From Winogradskyella psychrotolerans (GTDB taxonomy: Bacteria; Bacteroidota; Bacteroidia; Flavobacteriales; Flavobacteriaceae), in assembly GCF_018860565.1 (NCBI RefSeq), contig NZ_JAHKPS010000009.1:288618-352617 (forward strand): a stretch of 64,000 nt of DNA. The letters run 5' to 3'. Under the pieces are notes generated by a model. The model did no database searches, was not told the origin of the DNA, and saw nothing but the letters and a program-made list of their open reading frames with translations. Position numbers and translations under genes: made by a program. Shown here one piece after another: positions 18,881 through 27,882 of the stretch; positions within the stretch are counted from its first letter, which is position 1, and each line of letters begins with the position of its first letter.

Positions 18881-20853
18881 TAATTTCTTTTTTGTTCTAA
18901 TTCTTCAGATAACTGCTTGGCAAACTTAACCAAACGCCAATTATGATGTGATTTTGCGTTTTCTAAATTAGACATACAGTCTTCATTACAAGATTTTATC
19001 ATTTTTAAATACTGAAACGCCTTAATTCTTAAATCTGCATTGTACTTCTCACCTGTATAACCTATCAATTCTTGAAATAAAGCTTGTTTGTTATCTGCTT
19101 TATAAAACGGTGTACTAAGATTTAAAACAATCCATAACAACCGTACATTTTTATCATTAAAACCAACAATATCTCTTGTTTTAAAAAGATAAGCCGATCG
19201 ATCCTCAGGAAAACTAGACCAAAGATTGTACAATGCGTTTTCTATGGTAATGTACGACTTATCATCCAAAAGCGACTCATAATCTTCCTTTAAATTAACA
19301 GGTATTTGCCTCACATATTTAGAGATAGCCTGACGAACTTTTAAACCATTGTTAAAGGTTTCAGGTGTTACCAATTCTGGTACTTGTGATATAATTTTCG
19401 CTTTTGCCTCATCAGACACGTAATACTTGAGATATTCAGAACATTTAGATGATTTTGCCTGACAGTCTACCATCAAAAACTCATTGATATAAGTAGATTG
19501 TTGTTTCAATATATCAAAAGCATTATCCACAGGAAAATCTTTTTGCTTTATCCATAAGTTCACAAAACTAGACAAAGAGCGTCCATATATACGCTCTACT
19601 TCCTTTATAAAATCGGAAGTTTCAGCATTTTTAAATTTATATTTTTCCAAATAATTTATTACAGCTTGCCTAAAAACTCGATCTCCAACTTTAGTTCGTA
19701 GCGCATGTAAAACCCACGCCCCGCGCTGATAAAATGTTAGACTACTAGATTTAGGATTTAGAAGCGATGTTCCATTGCCTGAAATATCTTGCTTTCCTAA
19801 ATCTATTGATGATTCTAAAAGTTTAAAATAAAAATAATTTTCACCAAAAACATCCTTTTCTGCTAAAAGCGCATAATAAGTTGCAAACCCTTCTTGTAAC
19901 CAATGATGCGCTCCAGACTTAGCTGTTACCAAATCACCAAACCATTGATGCGCAAGCTCATGAGCATTAACGTTTACATAGTTTTTATCATTAAAACCTA
20001 TAGAATCTACCACAAAAGCATCAGAAAAAATAGTAAGGCTTGTGTTTTCCATACCTGCATACAGAAAATCATGTACAGGCACTTGTTTATAATTTTGCCA
20101 TGGGTAAGCAACTCCAATTTCTTCTTCTAGAAAATCGAACATTTGCTTAGAATAACGATACGTTGGCTCAACTTTTAAAGAATCTTCTGGATAGTAGTAA
20201 TATTCTAAAGGAATACCACTTTTAGAGGTTTCTGTTTTCTTATCATATTTACCAACAACAACAGCAACCAAATAACTAGACATTGGATGCTTCATATCAT
20301 ATTCCCAAAGCACATGTCCATCATTGTCTGATTTAGATTTTAAAACTCCATTTGAAATAACCTGATATGTTTTTGGTGCAACAAATTTTAAATCAAACTC
20401 AATTTTATCATTTGTATCATCTAGACTTGGCAACCAATTACTTGTATATTTCCCTTGACCTTGTGTCCAAATTTGATTCCTTCCTTCATTTTCCCAACCA
20501 ACAAAATACATCGCCTTTTTAGGAGAAGCAAAAAACAAAAAACTTAGATTATAAGTCTTCCCTTTTTCAAAACTGTGATATATTTTTAGCTTTTTACCAT
20601 CATTACTAAAGTTTATTTCAGAACCATCAATAGCAACATGTATAAACTTCATATTAATGGCGTCTAAATAAATAGAATCAGTAGATCTAAGAATATCAAA
20701 CTTTGCATCATAGGAGTTATATTTTGTGCTATCAACCTGAAATTGATTAAAAACAATTAAAGCTTCTACTTTTTTAAAATCCACATAGTCTGTTTGTTGT
20801 GCAACCGAAACACTAGCTAAACACGCACACAAAATGATAAAAAAATTCTTCAT
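18880..20853 (-). CDS. Secreted M1-family zinc aminopeptidase
   Basis: A 657-residue exported metallopeptidase with a signal peptide ending at VSVAQQ (about 1-19). It shows the M1 features: exopeptidase motif AGMEN at about 266-270, zinc site HELAH at 298-302, and the third ligand Glu in WLQEGFATY about 20 residues on. The C-terminal half is a helical region with a Cys-rich patch (CQAKSSKCSEYL). It should trim N-terminal residues from peptides in the periplasm or outside the cell, supporting protein utilisation. It is the first gene of the operon with the patatin. Confidence 0.93.
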   Translation of the reverse strand: MKNFFIILCACLASVSVAQQTDYVDFKKVEALIVFNQFQVDSTKYNSYDAKFDILRSTDSIYLDAINMKFIHVAIDGSEINFSNDGKKLKIYHSFEKGKTYNLSFLFFASPKKAMYFVGWENEGRNQIWTQGQGKYTSNWLPSLDDTNDKIEFDLKFVAPKTYQVISNGVLKSKSDNDGHVLWEYDMKHPMSSYLVAVVVGKYDKKTETSKSGIPLEYYYYPEDSLKVEPTYRYSKQMFDFLEEEIGVAYPWQNYKQVPVHDFLYAGMENTSLTIFSDAFVVDSIGFNDKNYVNVNAHELAHQWFGDLVTAKSGAHHWLQEGFATYYALLAEKDVFGENYFYFKLLESSIDLGKQDISGNGTSLLNPKSSSLTFYQRGAWVLHALRTKVGDRVFRQAVINYLEKYKFKNAETSDFIKEVERIYGRSLSSFVNLWIKQKDFPVDNAFDILKQQSTYINEFLMVDCQAKSSKCSEYLKYYVSDEAKAKIISQVPELVTPETFNNGLKVRQAISKYVRQIPVNLKEDYESLLDDKSYITIENALYNLWSSFPEDRSAYLFKTRDIVGFNDKNVRLLWIVLNLSTPFYKADNKQALFQELIGYTGEKYNADLRIKAFQYLKMIKSCNEDCMSNLENAKSHHNWRLVKFAKQLSEELEQKRN

Positions 20854-21255
20854 AGATAATATTAAACAACAATATGACCAAAATACATCTTTCTATAATT
20901 TTATATTGGTCATTTAACAAAATAGTAAGTTTTAGATTCAATACATAACAACTGAGTTACAGACAAAGTTTTCAAAAAGCTTAGCTCCTTCAATCTAATT
21001 CCTCAAAAATTTGTTTTTAAAAACACTATACTAATGAGTGCCACTGGTAAGAAAAAGTGTTAAGAAAATCACTAAAACTACAAATATTCAATTTGACAAC
21101 GTTTTGAGATAAAGCACCTTATTAACGAAAACATTTTCCTGTAATATCAAATTAAAATCTTTGCGCCTTTTCACACCATTAATTTATTTCAATAAAATAA
21201 TCAAAGAGCCGTTTTGAACTTTTACTTTATAACGAAATAGTTTAATTTCGTTCTC
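20854..21255. other. 402-base divergent intergenic region
   Basis: This lies between the divergent aminopeptidase and recG genes. I find no ORF with coding character. At its right end an inverted repeat abuts recG. A weak AATCTTTG element near 21156-21163 could serve as a -7 box for recG. Confidence 0.5.
21231..21252. promoter_or_regulatory. Inverted repeat immediately before recG
   Basis: AACGAAAT and ATTTCGTT are perfect 8-base arms around AGTTTA, ending three bases before the recG ATG. It could be an operator or a leader hairpin that limits translation. Confidence 0.45.
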
Positions 21256-23358
21256 ATGAGCGTGAATTTACAAACTCCCATTGATTATCTCAAAGGTGTC
21301 GGCCCAAACCGAGCGGATTTGTTGCGCTCAGAGCTGGGTATTCAAACATATCAAGACCTCATCAATCTATTCCCTAATCGTTATATAGATCGCACCAGAT
21401 ATTATAAAATAAATGAATTACAGCGTAACAACGCCGAAGTTCAAATCGTTGGTGTCATAACTGGATTTAAAGAAGTGGCCCAAAAACGAGGCAAACGCCT
21501 AGTTGCTAACTTTAGAGACGACAGCGGAATAATGGAACTCGTTTGGTTTAGAGGACAGAAATGGATACGAGAAAACCTAAAAACAGGTCAACCTTACGTG
21601 ATTTTCGGAAAAACCAATTGGTTTAACGGAAAATACAGCATGCCACATCCCGAAATTGAATTACAAGCTGAGCATGAGAGCAACTTGCGTTCTGCCATGC
21701 AAGCCATATACCCATCAACCGAAAAATTATCAAATAAAGGCATCACAAACAAAGTCGTTACCAAAATTATGCAGCAGTTGTTTTTGGAATCAAAAGGACG
21801 CTTTGTTGAAACCCTGCCTGATTCAGTGATGACTGAATTAAAATTAATTCCTAAATCAGAGGCACTTTTTAATATTCATTTCCCGAAGACTCCAGAGCTT
21901 CTTGCAAGAGCTCAATTTCGATTAAAATTTGAAGAATTATTTTACATTCAACTGCAATTAATTATTAAAAATCTCATTCACAAATCAAAAATCAAAGGCT
22001 TCTCCTTTGATAAAGTTGGCGACTATTTTAACACCTTTTACAAAAACCATTTACCCTTTGAATTAACCAATGCACAGAAGCGTGTTTTAAAAGAAATTAG
22101 ACTTGATTTAGGTAGCAATGCACAGATGAATCGACTTTTACAGGGAGATGTCGGCTCTGGCAAAACTATCGTAGCCTTTATGTCAATGCTCATGGGACTT
22201 GACAACGATTTTCAATGCTGCCTAATGGCCCCAACTGCTATTTTGTCAGCTCAACACTACCAAGGAATAAGTGAATTATGTAAACCACTCAACATCAGTG
22301 TTTCATTATTAACAGGCTCAACAAAAACTTCATATAGAAAGATAATTCATGAAAATCTAGAAAATGGGAATCTACAGATCTTAATTGGCACACATGCACT
22401 GCTTGAAGACAAGGTGAAATTCAAAAATTTAGGCCTTGCGATTATAGATGAACAGCACCGATTTGGAGTCGCCCAACGGAGTAAGTTATGGCATAAAAAT
22501 GAATTACCTCCCAACGTTTTGGTGATGACCGCTACTCCAATTCCGAGAACTTTAGCCATGTCTGTATATGGTGACTTAGACATCTCTGTAATTGATGAAT
22601 TACCAGCAGGTCGAAAACCTATAAAAACAGTACATCGCTACGACAATAATCGCCTAAAAGTTTTTAAATTCATGAAAGATGAAATCGCTTTAGGAAGACA
22701 AATTTATATTGTCTATCCCTTAATTCAAGAGAGCGAAAAAATGGATTATAAGGATTTGATGGATGGCTACGAAAGTGTCTCTAGAGAATTTCCTATGCCA
22801 AATTATCAAATTTCGATTGTGCATGGTAAAATGAAACCAGCCGACAAAGATTACGAAATGGAACGTTTTGTTAAAGGTGAAACCCAAATTATGGTAGCTA
22901 CAACCGTCATTGAAGTTGGCGTAAACGTCCCAAATGCATCGGTAATGATTATTGAAAGTGCAGAACGTTTTGGCTTATCGCAATTGCACCAATTACGTGG
23001 TCGTGTTGGTCGTGGTGCCGAACAGAGTTATTGTATTTTAATGACGAGCCATAAACTGAGCCAGGATAGTAAAACCAGACTAGAAACTATGGTACGTAGC
23101 AGTGATGGCTTCGAAATTGCTGAAGTGGATTTAAAACTGCGTGGACCAGGTGATATTATGGGCACGCAACAAAGTGGTATTTTAAATTTACGAATCGCAG
23201 ACATTGTTAAAGACAAAGACATCTTAGAACAATCGCGCTATTACGCTAAAAGTATTCTAAAACAAGATCCTAGCCTGGCTGCGCCTGAGCATAAAGTTAT
23301 TTTGAACACTTACCGACAAATGAGTAAGTATCGTAATATATGGAATTATATAAGTTAA
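21256..23358 (+). CDS. recG: ATP-dependent DNA helicase RecG
   Basis: RecG remodels stalled replication forks and branched recombination intermediates. The 700 residues show the N-terminal wedge/OB-fold domain (about 50-165, including VQIVGVITGF), Walker A GDVGSGKT (about 295-302), the DEQH box (IIDEQHRFG), motif III (MTATPIPRTLAM), the superfamily-2 motifs V and VI (ATTVIEVGVNVPNAS and QLHQLRGRVGRG) and the RecG C-terminal helical hook (LRGPGDIMGTQQSG). Length is normal. It is transcribed away from the aminopeptidase. Confidence 0.97.
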   Translation: MSVNLQTPIDYLKGVGPNRADLLRSELGIQTYQDLINLFPNRYIDRTRYYKINELQRNNAEVQIVGVITGFKEVAQKRGKRLVANFRDDSGIMELVWFRGQKWIRENLKTGQPYVIFGKTNWFNGKYSMPHPEIELQAEHESNLRSAMQAIYPSTEKLSNKGITNKVVTKIMQQLFLESKGRFVETLPDSVMTELKLIPKSEALFNIHFPKTPELLARAQFRLKFEELFYIQLQLIIKNLIHKSKIKGFSFDKVGDYFNTFYKNHLPFELTNAQKRVLKEIRLDLGSNAQMNRLLQGDVGSGKTIVAFMSMLMGLDNDFQCCLMAPTAILSAQHYQGISELCKPLNISVSLLTGSTKTSYRKIIHENLENGNLQILIGTHALLEDKVKFKNLGLAIIDEQHRFGVAQRSKLWHKNELPPNVLVMTATPIPRTLAMSVYGDLDISVIDELPAGRKPIKTVHRYDNNRLKVFKFMKDEIALGRQIYIVYPLIQESEKMDYKDLMDGYESVSREFPMPNYQISIVHGKMKPADKDYEMERFVKGETQIMVATTVIEVGVNVPNASVMIIESAERFGLSQLHQLRGRVGRGAEQSYCILMTSHKLSQDSKTRLETMVRSSDGFEIAEVDLKLRGPGDIMGTQQSGILNLRIADIVKDKDILEQSRYYAKSILKQDPSLAAPEHKVILNTYRQMSKYRNIWNYIS

Positions 23359-23528
23359 AAAGTGTCAAAACAAACATTTACAACCACTTACTAACACCTT
23401 ATTTTTAGAATAAGTAAATTCCATTTTCATATCAATAACTTACCTCAGAAAAACATAAAAAAATCACTTTTAAATTAAACCTTTTGACTTTGACGGAGTC
23501 TAACCAAAAATATATAGAATACATCATC

Positions 23529-24071
23529 TTGAAGTTATTAAAGTTAAAACCCCTAAAATCAACACCATATCTAGTTTTAGCACTCTGTTTTTTTATGAGT
23601 TGCAACAATACAAACACAGACAAAACTTTAAAATCTAACACAACTACGAATCATAATCAAGACATTCCTGTTTACGATTTTAATCAATTTGAACCCTTAA
23701 TTTATACAGATTCCAACAAAACCTATCTCATTAATTTTTGGGCAATGTGGTGTGCTCCTTGCGTCAAAGAATTACCATATATTGAGCAATTTGCAGTAAA
23801 ACACCCTGACGTTGAAGTCATTTTAGTAAGCTTAGATTTCCCAAAAGACATTGAAACAAAACTTAAGCCTTTTTTAAAGGAAAAAAATATAAGCTCTAAA
23901 GTGGTGCTATTAGATGATCCAGATTCTAATACTTGGATAAACAAAATTGCCCCTAATTGGTCTGGCGCCATTCCATTTACCATTATGTTCAACAAAGATG
24001 AACGCTTATTTTATGAACGTTCATTCGAAAATTTAGAAGACCTAGAAAACCAAATAAACAAACTTAATTAA
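23529..24071 (+). CDS. TlpA-like thioredoxin-fold lipoprotein
   Basis: I place the start at TTG 23529, giving MKLLKLKPLKSTPYLVLALCFFMSC, a good lipoprotein signal with lipobox FMSC. The earlier TTGs at 23484 and 23490 would put an unlikely polar extension before it. The 180-residue product has a thioredoxin fold with active site WCAPC (preceded by FWAMWCAPCVKELPY), the cis-Pro region IPFTIMFN, and length typical of TlpA/ResA proteins. These act as periplasmic thiol-disulfide oxidoreductases, for example in cytochrome c or cofactor maturation. It is eight bases upstream of another thioredoxin-fold lipoprotein. Confidence 0.85.
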   Translation: MKLLKLKPLKSTPYLVLALCFFMSCNNTNTDKTLKSNTTTNHNQDIPVYDFNQFEPLIYTDSNKTYLINFWAMWCAPCVKELPYIEQFAVKHPDVEVILVSLDFPKDIETKLKPFLKEKNISSKVVLLDDPDSNTWINKIAPNWSGAIPFTIMFNKDERLFYERSFENLEDLENQINKLN

Positions 24072-24078
24072 AACAAAC

Positions 24079-24846
24079 ATGAAAAGAATCAGTGTTCTAA
24101 TTGCCATTATTGGCTTATCTGCAAGTGTACTTGTATCTTGTAAAAATGAAGGAAATACAACAGGAGAACCTTCTGCTGAAAATCAACATAAAGATCATAA
24201 AGGAGAACACCCTCCACATGACGGAGACCGAAAAGGACCACCACATGGAGGTGATAGAAAAGGACCACCTAAAGGAGGTAGTCCAGAACAAACCAAAACC
24301 CTAGAAGAAATTGGAGGTTACAACATTGGTGATGTTGCTACTGGTTTTAACTTAAAAAACATTGATGGTTCAATGGTTTCTTTAGCTAGCATTGAAAACG
24401 CCAAAGGATACATCGTCACATTTACTTGTAATGAATGTCCATTTTCAAAATTATATGAAGACCGCTTAATCGCTTTAAACAATGAATATGCACCAAAAGG
24501 TTATCCTGTAATCGCTATTAACCCAAATAGTCCAGAAAACGAAAAAGAAGGTTATGAAGCAATGCAAAAACGCTCAGAAGACAAAGGGTTTACATTTCCT
24601 TACTTAGTAGACGAAGGTCAAGAAATATATCCTCAATATGGCGCTGTAAGAACACCTCATGTATTCTTATTAGATGCAGAACGTAAAGTACAATATATTG
24701 GTACTATAGATGATAACGCAAAATCACCTAAAGATGTTAAGGTTAACTATGTAAAAGACGCCATTGATGCTTTAGAAAAAGGAGAACAACCAAATCCGAA
24801 TTTCACAAAAGCTATAGGTTGTCCTGTAAAAGCTAGCAGAGCCTAA
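24079..24846 (+). CDS. Peroxiredoxin-like redoxin lipoprotein with His/Gly-rich linker
   Basis: A 255-residue lipoprotein (lipobox LVSC, Cys21). Residues about 35-75 form a low-complexity linker rich in His, Gly, Pro and Lys with a near-perfect repeat of GDRKGPP, which could bind metal ions. A redoxin domain follows (about 80-255) with active site FTCNECPFSKLYEDR (CxxC), INPNSPE, RTPHVFLLD, and a C-terminal GCPVK cysteine typical of this peroxiredoxin-like family. It probably reduces peroxides or disulfides in the periplasm and may pair with the TlpA-like protein directly upstream. A terminator follows. Confidence 0.85.
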   Translation: MKRISVLIAIIGLSASVLVSCKNEGNTTGEPSAENQHKDHKGEHPPHDGDRKGPPHGGDRKGPPKGGSPEQTKTLEEIGGYNIGDVATGFNLKNIDGSMVSLASIENAKGYIVTFTCNECPFSKLYEDRLIALNNEYAPKGYPVIAINPNSPENEKEGYEAMQKRSEDKGFTFPYLVDEGQEIYPQYGAVRTPHVFLLDAERKVQYIGTIDDNAKSPKDVKVNYVKDAIDALEKGEQPNPNFTKAIGCPVKASRA

Positions 24847-24870
24847 AAGACACACTAAAACAACAGTTAT

Positions 24871-24905
24871 AAAAACAGCATCTTCTCGATGCTGTTTTTG
24901 TTTTT
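24871..24905 (+). terminator. Rho-independent terminator
   Basis: The stem AAAAACAGCATC pairs with GATGCTGTTTTT around a short TTCTC loop and is followed by T-rich sequence. It ends the redoxin pair. Confidence 0.85.
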
Positions 24906-24996
24906 ATAGCACTGATTAAGGGGTCGCTAACTTACATTACTCAACACAATCCATATTAATTACTATTTTTATTCAAAATTTACAAGCAATTCATTA

Positions 24997-25860
24997 ATGA
25001 ATCATTTCCCTAATATAGCTTTCAAAAGTAGCGAAGGAGCTACAGATATTGAATGCATTCCATTAGCTGAATTATTCTCTCGTATAAAAAAAGATCCTAG
25101 TCACAATCCACATCAGCCTCACCGAATTTCCTTTTTTGCCTTATTGATTGTCACAGAAGGTAAAGGTGAACATCAAATTGATTTAAAGACTTACAACATC
25201 CAAAAAGGCTCTGTACTTAAAATTGCGAAAGGTCAAGTACATGCTTTTCAAGATAATTTACAGTACGATGGTTATCTGGTCATATTTACAGAGGATTTTA
25301 TTTTAAAATACTTCTCAAAGTCTTCTATTGAATTTATTTCGCATTTATACAACTATCATATTTCGGATCCATTAGTTGAAAACAGCTCCTTAACCGATTT
25401 TTTTTTAGAACGATTAACCGAAGAGATCCAAAGTAAATACACTTATGCTCAAAAAGAAATAGTAGCTACTATATTAGAACTATTTCTATTAAAACTAGAG
25501 CGCGAAACTCATAAAATCTCTAATAAAACGTTTAATAAAAAACATCAAAGCCTTTTTATGAACTTCAAAACTTTAGTTGAAAAACATTATACCAAAACAC
25601 GAAACGTCAAAGATTACGCACAGTTACTCAACATATCTACAAAACACCTCAACTCTATAGTTAGAGCAAGTACCTTAAATACTGCCAAACATTTTATTGA
25701 TAATTACGTGATTTTAGAAATTAAGCGTGTTATTTTCAGTAGCTCTTTAAGCCTAAAAGAAGTGGCTTATCAAAATGGATTTGATGAAGTCACCAATTTC
25801 TCTAAGTTTTTCAAAAAACACACAGGCCTTTCTCCCAAGGAATTCAAATCCTCACTTTAA
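24997..25860 (+). CDS. AraC-family transcriptional regulator
   Basis: A 287-residue regulator with an N-terminal cupin-type sensor domain (about 40-120: FFALLIVTEGKGEHQIDLKTY, then IAKGQVHAFQ) and a C-terminal double helix-turn-helix of AraC type (about 190-287: VKDYAQLLNISTKHLNSIVR, then SLKEVAYQNGFDEVTNFSKFFKKHTGLSPKEF). It lies upstream of a zinc-ribbon protein, an NmrA-like reductase and an FAD protein, all in the same direction, which it may control. The effector is unknown. Confidence 0.9.
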   Translation: MNHFPNIAFKSSEGATDIECIPLAELFSRIKKDPSHNPHQPHRISFFALLIVTEGKGEHQIDLKTYNIQKGSVLKIAKGQVHAFQDNLQYDGYLVIFTEDFILKYFSKSSIEFISHLYNYHISDPLVENSSLTDFFLERLTEEIQSKYTYAQKEIVATILELFLLKLERETHKISNKTFNKKHQSLFMNFKTLVEKHYTKTRNVKDYAQLLNISTKHLNSIVRASTLNTAKHFIDNYVILEIKRVIFSSSLSLKEVAYQNGFDEVTNFSKFFKKHTGLSPKEFKSSL

Positions 25861-25944
25861 TCATAAGGTTTCAGATTTACCATTTTTAATAATACATTTA
25901 CCTTTTACAATCGTAGTTATATGAAGACCTTTGCTATAAAACAT
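25861..25944 (-). pseudogene. Possible amidohydrolase C-terminal remnant
   Basis: On the minus strand an open stretch ending in TGA reads SKGLHITTIVKGKCIIKNGK and a few more residues. This resembles the last strands of M38 amidohydrolases (dihydroorotase or allantoinase type), where TIVxGKVxxxNG is common. Nothing upstream in this frame looks like the rest of such an enzyme. It fits exactly in the gap between the AraC stop and the next gene, so it may be a deletion scar, or chance. Confidence 0.3.
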
Positions 25945-25947
25945 ATT

Positions 25948-26148
25948 ATGAGCGACGTTGCAAAATGCCCTACTTGTGGGAGCTATTCTAAAATAAAAGT
26001 AAAAGAAGGAGAAACTACATATCAAGCCGTTCAGGATGAAGAGGCTTTTAAAAAAATTCAGCAATTAAAAAAGGCCATGGATAAATTTAAAATGAAAGCC
26101 GATCAACTTGAAAAAGAATTAGACCTATTAAAATCTAAACACTCATAA
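25948..26148 (+). CDS. Small zinc-ribbon protein with coiled coil
   Basis: From ATG 25948 (MSDVAKCPTCGSYSKIKV) the 66-residue product has one CPTCG knuckle near the N-terminus and a charged helical C-terminal half (about 28-66, IQQLKKAMDKFKMKADQLEKELDLLK) that should form a coiled coil. An upstream ATG at 25921 would add nine residues. Only one Cys pair is present, so zinc binding would need dimerisation. Function unknown. Confidence 0.65.
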   Translation: MSDVAKCPTCGSYSKIKVKEGETTYQAVQDEEAFKKIQQLKKAMDKFKMKADQLEKELDLLKSKHS

Positions 26149-26161
26149 ATAAACACCTATT

Positions 26162-27022
26162 ATGAAAATTGCAGTAACATCAGCAAGCGGTCATTTAGGA
26201 TCTGCCATTGTAAAAGCACTTTTAAAAGCCACTAAAAACGAAAATATCATAGCCATAGCACGAACCACTGAAAAGGCAGAACACCTAGGTGTAGAAGTTA
26301 GAAAAGGTGATTATAATAGTCGTGAAGATTTCAATACCGCTTTAAAAGGTATAGATATCGTATTGTTAGTTTCGGGTATAGATGAGCCACAAAAACGAAT
26401 ACAACAACACCGCAATGTCATTGAAGCAGCCAAACAAAACGGCGTTCATAAAATAGTATATACGAGTATTGTGGGTGCTGAAGAAAACAATGCTTTCAGT
26501 CCAGTGGTACAAAGTAATCGTCAGACAGAAGAAGACATCCGTAATTCCGGTTTACAATGGGTTATTGGTAGAAACGGCATTTATATTGAACCCGATTTAG
26601 AGTATATAGATACCTACATAAAAGACGGTGAGATAAGAAATTCCGCAGACCAAGGAAAATGCACGTATACGAGTCGTGAAGAATTGGGATATGCCTATAC
26701 TAAAATGTCATTAGAGGAAAAGCATAATGGTAATACCTATAATTTAGTCGGTGAAGCGATTTCTCAAAAGCAACTAGCCGATTTTATTAATCAGGTTTAT
26801 AATACAAATCTTATCTATCATGCTGTTTCTGTAGAAGCATACAAGACAGATAGAATAGCAGAGCTTGGTGAGTTTCTAGGTACAGTCATAGCAGGAATTT
26901 ACGAAGGCATTAAAAATGGTGCTAACGATGTGCATTCTGATTATGAAAAAGCTGCTGATAGACCTCACAAATCGGCTTTAGAACTAATAGAACATTACCA
27001 TAAAAATCACGTTCAAAACTAA
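26162..27022 (+). CDS. NmrA/QorB-like NAD(P)-binding oxidoreductase
   Basis: A 286-residue atypical short-chain dehydrogenase with the glycine motif TSASGHLGSAIV (about 6-17) that binds NAD(P), the hydrophobic strand IDIVLLVSG, KIVYTSIVGAEE, and a C-terminal substrate region as in NmrA and quinone oxidoreductase 2 proteins. The classical Tyr-x-x-x-Lys catalytic pair is not evident, as usual for NmrA-like members. It may reduce quinones or sense redox state. It lies 13 bases after the zinc-ribbon gene and 11 before the FAD protein, forming an operon. Confidence 0.85.
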   Translation: MKIAVTSASGHLGSAIVKALLKATKNENIIAIARTTEKAEHLGVEVRKGDYNSREDFNTALKGIDIVLLVSGIDEPQKRIQQHRNVIEAAKQNGVHKIVYTSIVGAEENNAFSPVVQSNRQTEEDIRNSGLQWVIGRNGIYIEPDLEYIDTYIKDGEIRNSADQGKCTYTSREELGYAYTKMSLEEKHNGNTYNLVGEAISQKQLADFINQVYNTNLIYHAVSVEAYKTDRIAELGEFLGTVIAGIYEGIKNGANDVHSDYEKAADRPHKSALELIEHYHKNHVQN

Positions 27023-27033
27023 ATTTAAGAGCA

Positions 27034-27762
27034 TTGCGTATTTTAGAAAACTTCATAAAAACGGTAATTTTAGAAGAAGCTACTATTACAGAAAAAGTTA
27101 CACTTTCTAACAAAGCTTATAGAATTCGTCTTCAAGGAGACAGTATTCATAAAGCTACATTTACACCTGGTGCGTTCTTAAGAATGGCTGTAGGTATTGG
27201 TAAAGAAGAACTGTCAATGAAAGACAAAATAAGAAGCTACAGCGTTTGGGATATTGATAAAGAAAAAGGCTCATTAGATTTAGCAATTGCCACACATAGT
27301 AATGGTATAGGCTCACAATGGGCAAAGCATTGCAAAGAAGGTGATACCATTTATTACAAATGGAAGAAAGGTAATTTCATTGCAGATGATTCAGCCGAAA
27401 GCTATATCATGATAGGAGATCTTTCTGCTTTGTCTCATTTATACATGATTAACCGAAATATTGGCAAGGATAAGCAAATCGGTAGTGTTATCTATAATTC
27501 TAATAAAAGTGAATTATTTCCAGATATAGATGGGCATTTTCCTTTTAATTTTTATGAATTACCTGAAAACCCATACCATGAAATCATCACCAAATTAAAA
27601 GACATCATCCCAACTCTAAAAGGCAAAACGCTAGTTTATATTGCTGGTGATAGCAGAACCTGTATTGCTTTAAATCATTTTTTTAGAAAAGAATTGCATT
27701 GGGACACCAAACGAATAAAAACAAAACCTTTTTGGAACCCTGAAAAAAAAGGTCTAGAATAA
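27034..27762 (+). CDS. Siderophore-interacting-type FAD protein
   Basis: A 242-residue FAD-binding reductase of the SIP family. The pattern is visible: a substrate-side beta barrel (FTPGAFLRMAVG), flavin motif RSYSVW (the family's R-x-Y-T/S), HSNGIGSQWAKHCKEGD, the nicotinamide-side strand SYIMIGDLSALSHL, and the late acidic/aromatic segment LVYIAGDSRTCIALNHFF. SIP proteins reduce ferric siderophores to release iron. The start is TTG at 27034, since no ATG precedes the conserved N-terminal region in frame. It is the last gene of the NmrA operon and is followed by a terminator. Confidence 0.8.
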   Translation: MRILENFIKTVILEEATITEKVTLSNKAYRIRLQGDSIHKATFTPGAFLRMAVGIGKEELSMKDKIRSYSVWDIDKEKGSLDLAIATHSNGIGSQWAKHCKEGDTIYYKWKKGNFIADDSAESYIMIGDLSALSHLYMINRNIGKDKQIGSVIYNSNKSELFPDIDGHFPFNFYELPENPYHEIITKLKDIIPTLKGKTLVYIAGDSRTCIALNHFFRKELHWDTKRIKTKPFWNPEKKGLE

Positions 27763-27810
27763 TTCCCAATAAAAAGACGTTAAAACAACCCCTAGATTAG
27801 TATAGCCACA

Positions 27811-27846
27811 AAAAAAAACAGCACCTTTAAAGATGCTGTTTTTTTT
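27811..27846. terminator. Bidirectional terminator
   Basis: AAAACAGCA and TGCTGTTTT arms are flanked by an A-run and a T-run. It lies between the convergent SIP and guaB genes. The stem core resembles the terminator at 24871-24905. Confidence 0.85.
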
Positions 27847-27882
27847 GCTAATATATAGATTCCTACTGTCGCAAGAATTTGG

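Noticed and set aside
23484..23528. Upstream TTG starts for the TlpA-like lipoprotein
   Set aside because: They add 15 polar residues before the lipoprotein signal; TTG 23529 gives a proper signal.
25861..26064. 68-codon minus-strand ORF opposite the zinc-ribbon gene
   Set aside because: Most of it is antisense to the zinc-ribbon gene and low in coding character; only the last 28 codons look meaningful, listed as a possible relic.
24871..27846. Two similar AACAGCA hairpins as a mobile repeat
   Set aside because: Both are ordinary terminators placed after stop codons; only the stem core is shared and no flanking duplication is seen.
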